From Bacteroidales bacterium (GTDB lineage: Bacteria > Bacteroidota > Bacteroidia > Bacteroidales > Tenuifilaceae): a stretch of DNA of 64,000 bases. The notes under the pieces were generated by a model. It was given only the letters and a program-made list of their open reading frames with translations. It was not told the DNA's origin and searched no databases. The stretch covers positions 1 to 64,000 of the forward strand of contig JABFRB010000027.1 in assembly GCA_013141385.1 (NCBI GenBank), read 5' to 3'. The translations under genes were made by a program, and so were the position numbers. This document shows, one piece after another, positions 50,901 to 59,500 of this stretch (position 1 is the first letter of the stretch; every line of letters starts with the position of its first letter).

Positions 50901-53900
50901 TAATTGGGTGTATGGCATCGAACTTAACATTACAGGCGGTAACAGGGTTACAGTTATTTTATGACTAGCCAAATAGTCGCTAAGTAGGTAAGCATCCTGT
51001 TTTATGCTTGAAGGAATAATTGAGAGTTCAGCTCCGAATGGTAAGGTGCTGAATATTTCCCATACGGAGGCATCAAATACTAATGAAGCATACTGCAGCA
51101 TCTTCGATTCAGCATTAATGCCTAGTAGATTTCTTTGGACAAAAGCAAGATTACAAAGTCCCTTATGGGTCAACTCAACGCCCTTTGGTTTACCGGTTGT
51201 TCCTGATGTGTAAATTATGTAGGCAAGGTCTTCTGATTTGCTATGCGGTGGAAGATTGGATTTATCCTCACTACCAAAAAAGCCCTCGGTAATATCAATA
51301 TAAATTATTTTATCCTGTGGTAGTAGATTCGGTCCATCCTTGGTTAAATGTCTTTGGCTAAGAACTAGTTCAGTTTGGGTATCTCCTAAAATATAGTCCA
51401 CACGCTCCTGTGGATAGGTGGTTTCTATCGGCACGTAGGCTCCACCCGCCTTCATAATCCCCAGCATCCCGACCACTGACTCAATGCCTCTGTCAAGGTA
51501 TAGCGCTATTATCGAGTTCACGGCAAAAGAGCGACCCGTTTTTTGTTGATACTGCTCTCGAATATGCCGTGCCAGCTGGTTGCTCTTCTCGTTGAGTTCC
51601 TTGTAGGTCAACCGATGCCCATCGTATTCTAACGCTACGCTGTTCGGCGTTTTCTCCACCTGCTCCTGAAATAACTGGTGTATCGTTCTGTCCTTTGGGT
51701 AGTCTTTGTCAGTTTCATTCCATTGATATATGATTTGACGGTACTCATCAGAACTAAGCAGGCTAATTTGACTGTGTTTTTTACTAGGTGTTTCCGCAAG
51801 TTGGGAAACCAAATGGGTATAATGATGGATAAACCTTTCTAAAGTATTCCTTTGGAACAGGCTAGTAGCATAGCTGATTTGCCCAGCAATTTCCTCTTGA
51901 CTATCGTCTATGAAGATCGAGAGATCAAACAGTTCTACCTCGTATGCTGACTCTATCTCTATCGGCATGAGGTAACCTTTCTCATAGTCGAAGACCTTAC
52001 CCTGATTGCTAAAATCTTGCACAGAAAACATCACCTGAAAAATTGGATGTCGTGTGGTATCTCGAGTAACGCCTAACTCCTCTACCAAACGTTCGAAGGG
52101 TAAATCTTGATTTAACTGTGCTTCAACTTGCCCCTGATGAACCTCTTTGATTAATGATTCATAACTTTGCTCAGGGTTTAGTAAAATTCGATTTACTTGT
52201 GTATTAACAAAGAAACCAATAAGTTCCTCAGTCTGTCTGTGATGGCGATTGGCGGTTGGGCTGCCGATTATAATATCATCCTGACCAGTGTATTTGCCTA
52301 AAAGAATGCTTAACCCACTCAACATTACACCGTGTAATGTAGTGCCACTTTGCAAAGCCAGCATTCTTAATTTATTGCTAATTTGTCTATCGAAACTAAA
52401 TCTTAAATATGCCCCTTTGTAGTCTACACGGTTTGGTCTTGGGAAATCAATGGGTAGATCTAAGTTTTGATAGTCAGACAGTTTGTCTTTCCAATATTTT
52501 ATCTGTTTCTCAAGAATTTCACCGCTCAAATAAGTCCTCTGCCATACCGCATAGTCCTTATACTGAATCTCTAACGCAGGTAGTCCAAAATCAAAGTTAT
52601 GCCTAACATAGGCTTTATAGTATTCGACCAGCTCTTTCTGTAAGATATCAACAGACCAGCCATCGGTTGCAATGTGATGGGTATTGATCAGCAATAAAGT
52701 TCTACCCAATGGATTTCCGTTTTTAGAATCATCCGAAGGGATTTTATATAACTTAACTCGAATGGGGTACTCGGAACTTAGGTTGAATGGGCGGTTGATG
52801 TCCTCTCTAATAAGGGCTTCATAATCATCATGTTTTAGAAGGGTTACTTCTTCTATGCCTAGTGGAGCATCATGCACTACCTGAATTCCTTGTCCATTGC
52901 GTGATTCAATTGTGCTTCTAAGCACCTCATGACGTGAGACCACCTGCCTAATTGCATACTTTATACCCTCCACATCAACATCGACATTGAGTTCATATAC
53001 TGCTGGGATATGGTAAGCATTAGTTCCTTCCTCGTACTGCTCAATAAACCATAAACGGTCTTGTGCAAAAGAAAGGATGGCCTCATTGCCCTCTATTTTT
53101 GATATACTTATCTGAGCCTTATCTATGCAATGAAACAGTAGTTGTGATATGTTTTTATATCGGAATACATCCGCAACCTGAGTATCAAATCCTAGAGCCT
53201 TGCTCATTTGGTGTGAAACTTGTATAGCCAAAATGGAATTACCGCCGATTCGGAAGAACTCATCAGTTACACCCACTCTATCAATACCCAATACTTTCTG
53301 CCAAATCCTGCATAATTCTATTTCCATTTCTGTTGCTGGTGCAACATACTCGCCAGTAGATGAACTAAAAACAGGGTTTGGTAATGCGGACTTGTCCAAT
53401 TTGCCATTGATGGTCAAAGGGAATGATTTCATTTCCACCAAAGCGCTGGGTACCATATATTCAGGGAGTAAGTGCGATAAACTGTCCAAAATAGTTTCTT
53501 GGGTGATTAAATTTTCACTATTATCCTGCACATAGTAGGCAACTAGATATTTACTACTGCCCGAATCAGTTTTTCTCTCTTTAACAAGAACACACCCCTG
53601 TTTTATTCCTAGAATTTGGGTTAATGCATATTCAATTTCGCCTAATTCAATCCTATATCCACGGATTTTTACCTGATCATCATTTCTGCCAATGAATTCG
53701 ATATTACCATCGGATAGCCATCGCACCAAATCACCAGTTCGATAGAGCCGTGTATAGCCGTTTGTCTTGTCCGATTCGGTAGCGTATGGGTTTGGTATGA
53801 AACGTTCCCCTGTCAGGTCGGGGCGTTTTAGGTAACCACGAGCCAGACCTGCACCGCCAATATACAACTCACCAATAACCCCTATCGGAACTGGGATACC

Positions 53901-56480
53901 GTTTGGATCGAGTATGTAGGCTTTGGTGTTCTGAATTGGTAGCCCAATCTGCTCAACCTCACACTCCTGTATTCTTTTACCTGTTGCATAAATACTTGCC
54001 TCTGTTGGCCCGTAGTAATTATATAGTTCCGCTCTTGCTGACCATAGCTTTGCCGTTTGTCTCTCACAGGGTTCCCCAGCGTATACTACCCCCTTTAAAT
54101 CTGGATATACCCTCTCCGGCAACTGACCCAAAAGGATTGGAGGCAGATAGGCAAGGTTGATCTTGTTACTAATCATGTAGTCAGCCAAGAGAGCACCATC
54201 CCTACGAGTATTGCCAGCTAGGATATGAAGTTCCAGCCCACCTATTAGACTATTGAATATCTCTGATACGGATACATCAAATGTGTAAGCGGTGTAAGCA
54301 GTGACTCTGCTGATTTTACTCCTATTATAAATACCCCGCATAGCGAATAGGGTGTTTACTGCGGCTCTATGCTCCACCATCACTCCTTTGGGTCTTCCAG
54401 TAGTCCCTGATGTATAAATCACATATGCAAGATCCGTTGATTTGCTGTGCTGTGGGAGTTTGGATGCGTCCTCCTTACTGTAGATATCCTCTGCTAGATC
54501 AATGTTAATAACCTTATCACGGGGTAGTTGGTTTTGCCTTTCTCCTACTAGATGTTTCTGACTGAGTAGAAGCTCTGCGCAGGTATCCTCCAAAATGTAG
54601 TCCACCCGCTCCTGCGGGTAACCTGGATCTATTGGTACATAAGCCCCACCAGCCTTGAGCACCGCTAATATCCCGACCACCATCTCCAAATTCCTATCTA
54701 AATAAAGGGCAATAAAACTATCTGAATTTAAAGATTGATTTGTTCTTTGTTTGTATTGTGTTTGGATATGCCGAGCCAGCTGATTGCTCTTTTCGTTAAG
54801 TTCCTTATAAGTCAACTTCTGCTGCTCATAAACCAAAGCCACTTCTTCCGGTGATTTTTCTGCCTGTTCTTGGAATAACTGGTGGATTGTTTTATCTCCT
54901 GGGTAGTCTTTATTTGTTTCGTTCCACTGGTAAACAATTTTTTTGTACTCTTTTGGATCTAATAGACCAAATTGGCTATAGAATTTTTTAGGTGATTCCG
55001 TAAGTTGAACTATCAAATAGGTATAATTAGAGATAAGTCTTTCAATGGTTTCCTTTTCGAATAGAGCAACAGCATACATTATTCGTCCTGAAATCTCTTC
55101 CCGACTATCGTCTAATATGATTGATAAATCAAATTCCGCAACATCATAATTTTCTTCTTGTTGAATTGTATTTAGATGTTTTTTTTGTCTTAGGTCTTTT
55201 TCATAACTATTTACACTAAGCATTATCTGAAAAACAGGATGTCTTAAAGCATCTCGTTGAATGTCTAATTCCTTAACTAACTTTTCGAAAGGTAGATCTT
55301 GGTTCAACTGAGCTTCCACTTGATCTTTATGAACCTGCTTTATCAAGGATTCAAAGTTCTGTTTTTCACTAAGTTGTATTCGAACAGCCAACCTATTCGC
55401 AAATAATCCAATTAAACCTTCAGTTTGAGGATTCTGCCTATTAGTGCTTATACGTCCAACCACAATATCACTTTGACTTGTATATTTACCTAAAAGGATG
55501 CCAAAACTGCTTAGCATCACATTGTGTAGGGAAGTATTGTACTTGTTGGCTAAAGCCCTTAATTGTTGACTAATTACTTTATCAAAAATAAATTTCTGAG
55601 ATGAATTACTAAAGTTTGTTTTGTTGGATCTTGCATGATCAGTAGGAAGGTCAAGGTTCTGGTAATCCCATAATTTGGTTTTCCAATACTCCAACTGTTT
55701 TGTAAGGATTTCTTCGGTTAGATAGGTCCTTTGCCATAAGGCATAATCCTTGTATTGAATATCGAGGGTAGGTAAGCAGAAATTTTTATTGATATAGGCT
55801 TCGTAGCAGACATTTAACTCTTTTTGGAATATGTTCAACGACCAGTTATCAGCAACAATCGGATGGATATCAATTAAAAGCAATGTACTATTCAACGAAA
55901 CCTCGGATGTAGCATAAAATTTAACCCTAATAGGATAATTTCGACTTAAATCAAATGGACGGTTGATATCCTCTTTTAGAGCAGATTTAGCTTCTTCAAC
56001 ATTAGTAAAAATTATCTCTTCAAAACTCAATATTTCGTTATGTACTATTGCAGCACATCCCTGACTATCGTGTTGTTCAATCGTGCTTCCGAGTACTTCA
56101 TGTCTAGAAACTACCTGTCTTATAGCATATTTTATGCCCTCTAAATCAATGGTATCGTCAAATTCAAACACCAAAGGAGTGCGGGTGGGTTTAATCCCCA
56201 CTTCATCCTTCTCAATAAACCATAAACGCTCCTGCAAAAGACTTAATGGGTAATAAGTCAAGGAATTATCCCTGAGGATTACGGTATCTAAAAATTTCTT
56301 TTTCGAGAAAATTTGATTCTCATTAAGAATTGATACTATTTGATTTTTATTTTCTTCAATAAAATCTTTTGCTACTTTTTCAAACTTTTTAGGGGCACTA
56401 AATTTAATGATATCATTCACAAGCCAGATAGCACCAGCATTGAGTCTTAACCCATTTAAAAATATGTGAACATCCTTCAT
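38961..56480 (-). CDS. Hybrid NRPS-PKS, docking-C*-A-T-C-A-T-C-A-T-C-A-T-KS-AT-KR-T
   Basis: A 5839-residue synthetase, the largest gene here. The start is the ATG at 56480 (MKDVHIFLNGLR), matching sister starts; the longer frame from 56549 needs a TTG and overlaps the upstream gene. After the docking domain, the first C domain is degenerate: the HHxxxDG motif reads HPIVADN (about 203) and FVNTQ is lost. C2, C3 and C4 are intact (about 1267, 2338, 3406). A domains centre near 693, 1762, 2832 and 3902; T domains (GGNSI) near 1078, 2147, 3213 and 4286. The PKS module has KS with TACSTG (about 4515), CHGTAT and NIGH; AT with GHSIGE (about 4978) and HAFH (malonyl type); KR with GGLGGIG (about 5495) and EYTAAN; then a T domain with GGNSI (about 5785). 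Pocket codes are DVSYVAYIY, DAWLLGAVI, DVSYIAYIY and DAWLLGAVI: modules 1-2 repeat as 3-4. The tail is VADDNIKWEF. Confidence 0.94.
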   Translation of the reverse strand: MKDVHIFLNGLRLNAGAIWLVNDIIKFSAPKKFEKVAKDFIEENKNQIVSILNENQIFSKKKFLDTVILRDNSLTYYPLSLLQERLWFIEKDEVGIKPTRTPLVFEFDDTIDLEGIKYAIRQVVSRHEVLGSTIEQHDSQGCAAIVHNEILSFEEIIFTNVEEAKSALKEDINRPFDLSRNYPIRVKFYATSEVSLNSTLLLIDIHPIVADNWSLNIFQKELNVCYEAYINKNFCLPTLDIQYKDYALWQRTYLTEEILTKQLEYWKTKLWDYQNLDLPTDHARSNKTNFSNSSQKFIFDKVISQQLRALANKYNTSLHNVMLSSFGILLGKYTSQSDIVVGRISTNRQNPQTEGLIGLFANRLAVRIQLSEKQNFESLIKQVHKDQVEAQLNQDLPFEKLVKELDIQRDALRHPVFQIMLSVNSYEKDLRQKKHLNTIQQEENYDVAEFDLSIILDDSREEISGRIMYAVALFEKETIERLISNYTYLIVQLTESPKKFYSQFGLLDPKEYKKIVYQWNETNKDYPGDKTIHQLFQEQAEKSPEEVALVYEQQKLTYKELNEKSNQLARHIQTQYKQRTNQSLNSDSFIALYLDRNLEMVVGILAVLKAGGAYVPIDPGYPQERVDYILEDTCAELLLSQKHLVGERQNQLPRDKVINIDLAEDIYSKEDASKLPQHSKSTDLAYVIYTSGTTGRPKGVMVEHRAAVNTLFAMRGIYNRSKISRVTAYTAYTFDVSVSEIFNSLIGGLELHILAGNTRRDGALLADYMISNKINLAYLPPILLGQLPERVYPDLKGVVYAGEPCERQTAKLWSARAELYNYYGPTEASIYATGKRIQECEVEQIGLPIQNTKAYILDPNGIPVPIGVIGELYIGGAGLARGYLKRPDLTGERFIPNPYATESDKTNGYTRLYRTGDLVRWLSDGNIEFIGRNDDQVKIRGYRIELGEIEYALTQILGIKQGCVLVKERKTDSGSSKYLVAYYVQDNSENLITQETILDSLSHLLPEYMVPSALVEMKSFPLTINGKLDKSALPNPVFSSSTGEYVAPATEMEIELCRIWQKVLGIDRVGVTDEFFRIGGNSILAIQVSHQMSKALGFDTQVADVFRYKNISQLLFHCIDKAQISISKIEGNEAILSFAQDRLWFIEQYEEGTNAYHIPAVYELNVDVDVEGIKYAIRQVVSRHEVLRSTIESRNGQGIQVVHDAPLGIEEVTLLKHDDYEALIREDINRPFNLSSEYPIRVKLYKIPSDDSKNGNPLGRTLLLINTHHIATDGWSVDILQKELVEYYKAYVRHNFDFGLPALEIQYKDYAVWQRTYLSGEILEKQIKYWKDKLSDYQNLDLPIDFPRPNRVDYKGAYLRFSFDRQISNKLRMLALQSGTTLHGVMLSGLSILLGKYTGQDDIIIGSPTANRHHRQTEELIGFFVNTQVNRILLNPEQSYESLIKEVHQGQVEAQLNQDLPFERLVEELGVTRDTTRHPIFQVMFSVQDFSNQGKVFDYEKGYLMPIEIESAYEVELFDLSIFIDDSQEEIAGQISYATSLFQRNTLERFIHHYTHLVSQLAETPSKKHSQISLLSSDEYRQIIYQWNETDKDYPKDRTIHQLFQEQVEKTPNSVALEYDGHRLTYKELNEKSNQLARHIREQYQQKTGRSFAVNSIIALYLDRGIESVVGMLGIMKAGGAYVPIETTYPQERVDYILGDTQTELVLSQRHLTKDGPNLLPQDKIIYIDITEGFFGSEDKSNLPPHSKSEDLAYIIYTSGTTGKPKGVELTHKGLCNLAFVQRNLLGINAESKMLQYASLVFDASVWEIFSTLPFGAELSIIPSSIKQDAYLLSDYLASHKITVTLLPPVMLSSMPYTQLPALQTLLVGGDLSSLETMDKWSRGRTLINAYGPTEGTVISTMHTYAERDLNTNIGKPIDNTKAYVLSSDLNPVPIGIIGELYIGGISLAQGYLKRSDLTEERFVHNPFATQLDREKGYTRLYRTGDFVKWLPDGNLEFIGRNDGQVKIHGHRIELGEIEHALNQIPGVKNSCVLVKERKTDTGNNKYLVAYYVLDHVEDLPTQSAIHDKLSQGLPDYMIPSALVPIESFPLTINGKLDKRALPDPDFSLLVESYVTPTTNVETEVCKIWREVLGLERVGITDDFFRIGGNSILAIQVSHRMSKALACDIKVADVFKQKTISQLLIHSLGHAQINIPKIITNEAPLSFAQDRLWFIEQFEEGTNAYHIPAVYELVASTDVEGVKYALRQIVSRHEILRSTIVQIEGHGVQVVQDKPLSIEEIVIPDNGDYESLLKADINRPFNLSSEYPIRVKFYHIQPTREVSKNKSSRTLLLINTHHIASDGWSMDILQKELNAYYEGFVNQNVDFSLPTLDIQYKDYAVWQRTYLTGDILEKQLRYWANSLSGYQSLELPTDFPRPSKVDYSGSSQVFTIDHEVSRQLRMLAQRHGTTLHSVMLGSVSILLNKYTSQDDIIIGSPIANRHHRQTEGLIGFFINTQANRILLNRTQSYDNLILQVHQGQVEAQLHQDLPFEKLVEELGVTRDTSRHPIFQVIFSVQSFGNQTQTQKSQKNYIRPLHFEAYYEIEKFDLSIFIDDSLEEITGQISYATSLFHKETIERLIAHYKHLLTMLVESPEMPYSRLGLLDTEEYQRIVYQWNETGREYSRDKTLHQLFQDQAEKTPMSTALVYEQQKLTYKELNERSNQLAQYIRNQYQQRTNQPLNADTPIALYLNRSLEMVIGILAVLKAGGTYVPIDITYPLDRVDYILEDTQAEIILSQKYINTESQAQLPEGKIICIDLDEKLYKEEDSSNLLLPSSSSDLAYIIYTSGTTGRPKGVMVEHRAVVNTLFSMQGIYDGSKISRVTAYTSYTFDVSVSEIFNSLIEGLELHILAGDTRRDSALLADYLMSNRINLAYLPPILLGQLPQRVYPDLSMMIYAGEPCDRQTAKIWSARVELFNYYGPTETSIYATGKRILGGEVEQIGRPIQNIKVYILDPCGNPVPVGIIGELHISGAGLARGYLKRPELTVERFIPNPFATESDRTNGYTRLYKTGDLVRWLPDGNIEFIGRNDDQVKIRGFRIELGEVEHAILQVTGVRQCCVLVKERKTETGNNRYLVAYYVLDDEHEMLTSEEILGKMSQLLPEYMMPSVLIAMDSLPLNINGKLDKRALPEPDFNLSTEDYVAPTTDIELELCRIWQEILGLDRVGTTDDFFRIGGNSILAIQVSHRMSKVLNFDVKVADIFKYKTISQLLSNNIRKIQIHIDKTLAKQADLSFAQDRLWFIEQYEEGTNAYHIPALYELDVNTNVKGLKYAISKIVERHEILRSTIEQNDDQQNGTQVIHDNPLDIEEVALSDKEDYDALVKYDINRPFNLNSEYPIRVKFYYIQSSEATPEEKTNRTLLLINTHHIASDGWSIDVFQKELYVYYDAYINNNKDFSLPALDIQYKDYAVWQRKYLTGETFEKQMSYWKTKLQDCQPLELPSDYNRPTKIDYRGACQEFTLGKSVSQKLREMAQHHGTTLHSVMLSSVGILMGKYTGQDDIVIGSPIANRHHRQTEGLIGYFVNIQANRLVIKIEQSFKDLILQVHLDQVEAQLHQDLPFEKLVDELGVARDTSRHPIFQIVFGVQNFMNTNKTSDQQKNYLRPLQTESVYEIEKFDLSIFIDDSLEEITGQISYATSLFCKETIERLIAHYKYLLTLLVESPEMSYNRIGLLDQDEYQRIVYQWNKTENDYPKDCTIHQLFQEQVVKTPNAIALEYDGQRLTYKELNEKSNQLAWFIKEQYQQKTGRPFALNSLIALYLDRGLEAVIGMFAIMKAGGAYVPMDTNYPQERVDYILEDTQAELVLCQRHIIKDGQNVLPNNKIVFIDLSEDIFNNGDRSNLPPYSKPEDLAYVIYTSGTTGRPKGVELIHRGLCNLAFIQKKELGINYGSKMLQYASLVFDASVWEIFSTLPFGGELSIVPTNVRQDPSMLCDYLADRKITTTLLPPVLLSAMPYTQLPDLKTLLVGGDLSTQEIMDKWSKGRTLINAYGPTEGTVISTMHTFADGDSNTNIGKPLDNIKVYVLDNNFIPVPVGIIGELYVGGIGLAKGYLKRPDLTEDRFVFNPFATEVDRENGFTRLYKTGDLVKWLPDGCLEFIGRNDGQVKIRGYRIELGEIEHALAQLPCVMQSCVLVKERKTETGNDKYLVGYYVLDHNNDKLNQSTIQNKLSQVLPDYMVPSVLVPMESFPITISGKLDKRVLPDPEFGNEEDYVKPETDLEIKLCQLYAEVLGMESDQISTHQNFFRMGGNSILSIRLKQKLSQLDEFKQISVADLFKFNSISKLIQSIKPDNEVQYNLQYNKVQNNDHEIAIISISGAFSGVSNIAELWQLIANQREGIQFYSKDECRELGVEEVLLEDFNYVPVAGKVKNIELFDPLFWDISPNEAKLLDPQIRKFIEHCWFALESSGYAQLRKNLNIGVFAGSGNSDYFYHHILNGEMAEQINLWDASSSNNKDAITTKTAFLLGLLGPAISINTACSTGLISVIEACKNLRLGACDMALAGGVSLSMPEQVGYVYQEGMILSKDGHCKTFDKESSGTTGGSGVGVVLLKRLGDAIKDKDNILGVIKGYSSNNDGDRKTGYTAPSVIGQSECIINAQRMAGVTSDQIDYVECHGTATNLGDPIEIQALREAFEYNLPKENRSKNKTILGAVKANIGHTDSAAGTAGLIKVCAMLQNSTFPGQPNFSEPNPELHLDQTSFEITKENREWLPNPNKQRLAGVSSFGVGGTNAHVIIGDYSPSTRELEETIHAKKEQGDLAQHIILISAKNRQSLEQYRQELAKYLDKANSNGQPINLQDITYTLQERREHFSFRSAYCARNVSELLDKLRLYTSYAETHAESSNKVVFMFPGQGAQYIHMAKALYDNEQHFKDCIDQCIAIANRHVEINLFDVMYPGDEISQHDINETQWTQVSLFTIEYAMAKYLEHLGVIADAYIGHSIGEYVAATLSGVFTLEDAIRVVVARGQLMQAMQSGCMLAINAKEEVVKTIVEEYGCEIAVINSSEDIVVSGTNEAIKKLKIDLDGRAISTISLTTSHAFHSRMMEDAANEFEGVFKNIKLKKPIKYFVSNLTGEIAKEEVTTCDYWCKQLRNTVQFAKGVDCLSRQYNHKICFIEVGTGKGLSSFVKNYKSANGYKSLNTLQLLPSAKEVRTYQNIESKEHFRAKLWMSGIIRKPNESKLFQNANLVSGLPTYQFNYQKCWLEKGSGRDTKKVNSVDEMFYKRSWERTDIKASWNTEEIKHKNILVLINDKNIQQDGRGELLDLLSSHCNYLNFVIHQQTNNIKPEFTFDFSDLSHIKTIFNEKARTKAIDLVIYLSPSIDIENPSLDIFAVRNIFNWSKDTGNKIPKFVSISFDNYEVIGNERLQERASIIFGVTKSIPFEYFTSGTKAFHIDLSSQESSYKDLLLPVLVQDEGKDLVVIRGKYQWFPTYQQVISLTNQIKTNTSLQSDGSVFLITGGLGGIGYAYANSIVQKDSKCTLILLGRTSEANLRDDYRTRLSYLRDTKHHIIYSPIDIGCEDASPLIEKLLAENSIKGIDVILHTAGVAAKSALTEKTSNDIELVVRPKIVGIENLIKLAKSVRINYLVSCSSLASILPSLGNMEYTAANLYLDEISYRSHPNILHILTIGLNQISDTGMAIDFMKSLTTDQGKTLNSIKSYEFSDALGKLVHTKTEKSILLSRFDFNKEYSDNIRQQNYTDEKPKNQKKISILEDNYTEAEYQIAQIFGDVLGVEEISLHDDFFSIGGNSILAIQVSHRISKILDYDVKVSDIFKHRSIKVLLSNVSKLEVADDNIKWEF

Positions 56481-56536
56481 CTTCATCCGTTTATTTATTA
56501 CCAAATAATTAAAAAATGGGTGGGTAATTATTTTAT

Positions 56537-59500
56537 TTAAAACTTCCAATTAATATTATCATCAGCAACTTTGTCTGATCCGTTTCGCTGGTGGACAATT
56601 TGTTTGAATTTTTCAGGAGCAATGACTTCTATCTCAGAAAGTAGGCTTTCGGGGTTTTCAATAATTTGTTTTGCGATATCATTTAGATGATTCCCAAATC
56701 TTTTTATCGTATCTGGTTTAAAAAGTTTTTTACGATAACCTAAAATATAAAAGATCTTTGTATCTCTCTCAAATGCTATTAAACTAATATCAAACAAACA
56801 TTTGTTACTATTAATCTCATATTTTTCAACTGTAAGTTCACCAATCTGCAATTTTTCGCTTTCATAGTTTTGCAAAACAAACATCGTATCAAATAGTGGG
56901 TTCCGGTTTAAATTTCTTGACAACTTTAACTTGTCAATTAACTCTTCAAATGGGTAATATTGGTTCTCAAAAGCACCTAGTATAGCCGATTTTACCTCGT
57001 TGAGGTAATCTGTAAATTTTTTTGAACCAACTGGTTTACTCCTGAGAGCCAAGGTATTGACAAACATTCCGATAATATCCTTAAGGTCATCATGCTCCCT
57101 ACCCGCATTGACAGTCCCAACAATTATATCTTCTGAATTTGAATATTTTGATAGCAGAATATTGTACAGGCTAAACAACATCATATACAAGGTTACATTA
57201 TACTTCTCGCATAATGCGTTTAGCGATCGGGACATATCTTCTGATAATTCGAATCTACACGAATCGCCTTCGAAACTTTGAGTTTCTGGTCGAGGGTAAT
57301 CAGTATAAATGTTAAGAACGGGTATCTTATCGTTAAATTTGCTTAACCAGTAACTCTCTTGTGCTTTTAATATTTTATCATTTATATTTGATTGCTCCCA
57401 AACAGTATAATCGGTATACTGAATCCTAAGATTACCTATTTCTTCATTAAGGTAAGCTTTTCCAAGATCTTTCATAAAAATGCCCCAAGAAATTCCGTCA
57501 CAAATTATATGATGTATATTAATTATTATCAAATGTTTATCTTCTTTAACTTTGCATAACTTGACTTGTAGCAAGGGCGCTTTGCTTAAATTGAAAGGTT
57601 TTATGAATTGTAGTATAACACTACTTGGATCTTCTAATCCAACCTCTAAATGTTCTATAGAGAAGTCGATATTATCTTCCACTTTCTGAACAAGAACATT
57701 TTCTTTGAATAAAAAGGATGTACGGAATGCCTCGTGCTTTTTAATAATTTGTTTTATCGCCTGTTCAAGTCTGTTATAGTCTATTTTTCCATTCAACCAA
57801 AAAATGTCTGCTACATTGTAGGCTATATCGTCCTCATCGAATTGTTGAAGTATAAATAATCTCTTCTGTGCTGATGAAACGGGATAATATTTTTGTTCAG
57901 GTGCTTTTTTGATGCTGGCATAAACATTGAGGTTACTATTCTCTATTAACTTGGCTAACTTGATAATCGTTGGATTATTAAATAGTTCAGGCATTGAAAT
58001 TTTAACATCGAATTCTTTATGAACTTTTGATATCAGGCTTCTTGCTTTTAACGAATCTCCTCCCAACTCAAAAAAATCATCATTTACTCCTATATGTTCA
58101 TATCCAAAAAACTCTTCAAAATTTTTTATTAGTTTCTTTTCACACTCAGTTTCAGGGTTTTTATATGTTGTTGATAATTCTGGTCTAGACTTTAATTGAC
58201 TTACGGCTTTATCTTCCTGAGTTTCTTTGCCATTTATCTTTTCTAGGTGCCTCCTACTTTTCTCTTCAATTAGTGAATGCAAATCAATCTTAGATACAAT
58301 AAGTTGACTGGCTCTGCTATTTAATACTCGATATAAAATCCCAATACCCTCTGACGGAGTTACTGCATTTGATAATATAGATGCAAAATCTATGTTATTC
58401 TCATTTTTTCTTTTTCTTTTCACAGCCTCAATGGCCATACCCCCTTGAAGCCAATCCGCCCAGTTTATTGTTTTATATACAGTTGCTTTGTTGCTTTTTT
58501 TGCTAAGCGAAAATGCATCTAAAAACTCATTCGCTGCGTTATAGCCTACTTGCCCAAATTTTTCCTGGTAAACCTGATTTCCAAGGGATGAGAAGCAGAG
58601 AAAGAAGTCTAAATCCTTATTATTTACCAAAGAGTCAATTACGAATGTACCTTTAACTTTTGGTGCCATTATTTCATCCGTTTGCTCCTTTGAACGTCTT
58701 TGTATGATACCAAAATAATCTGCTAACCCCGCAGTATGAAATACTCCATTTATGCAACCAAACTCCTTCTCTACGGTTTGGATTACCTGATGCATTTGCC
58801 CATAATCCGAAACATCTGCACTACAAACCCTAACCTGAGAACTATATTGCTCTAATTCCCTTACCTTTAAGATACGAATGCTAGTTGGATCATCTGCACC
58901 ACTGGCTTCTATATATCTATCCCACTCCGTCCTCTGCGGAAATGATTTTCTTCCAACTAGTACTAACTTAGCCTTATACTCTTTTGCTAAATGCTCAGCA
59001 ATAGCTATACCCATACCTCCAAAGCCCCCAGTAATAAGGTAAACGCCGCCTTGCCTAATGGTTGTTGCTGATTTTGCAGCTGTCTCTAGCCGTAATGCCT
59101 TATAATTGAGCACCCATCGATAATAGCCTCGATAACCTACTATATTATTGAATAGGTTCTCATTTCTTATTTCATCGTAAATCTGGCTTGCTAGTTTTTC
59201 TTCTGATTTGCTATTTGTACTTGGCCAGCTAACATCAATATTCCGACAGCTAATGTTTAAATATTCCAACGGGATAATTTTAATTGCTCCTATGAGCGTG
59301 GCTTTTAATGGGTTTATTTCCTCCTCCCCCGTAATGGAATGCGTATTGCTGGTAATTACATCCAACTTTACGTTTTTGTTGATACTATGAAAACCAATAG
59401 ATCTTGCGATATTCAGTAAACTATACAGTCCATTGTTTTGAGTGGCTTCTATTTGGTCTATTAATTCTTTTTCTTCATCATCCCCTACATTCCACAAATG

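Noticed and set aside
14448-56480. Epimerisation or methyltransferase domains inside the synthetases
   Set aside because: Each A domain runs straight into a T domain and each T into the next C, KS or TE; there is no room or motif for extra domains.
56481-56549. Longer start for the 5839-residue synthetase
   Set aside because: The first codon would be TTG and would overlap the upstream gene by 13 bp; the ATG at 56480 aligns with the sister docking domains. The ATG at 56486 is a close alternative.
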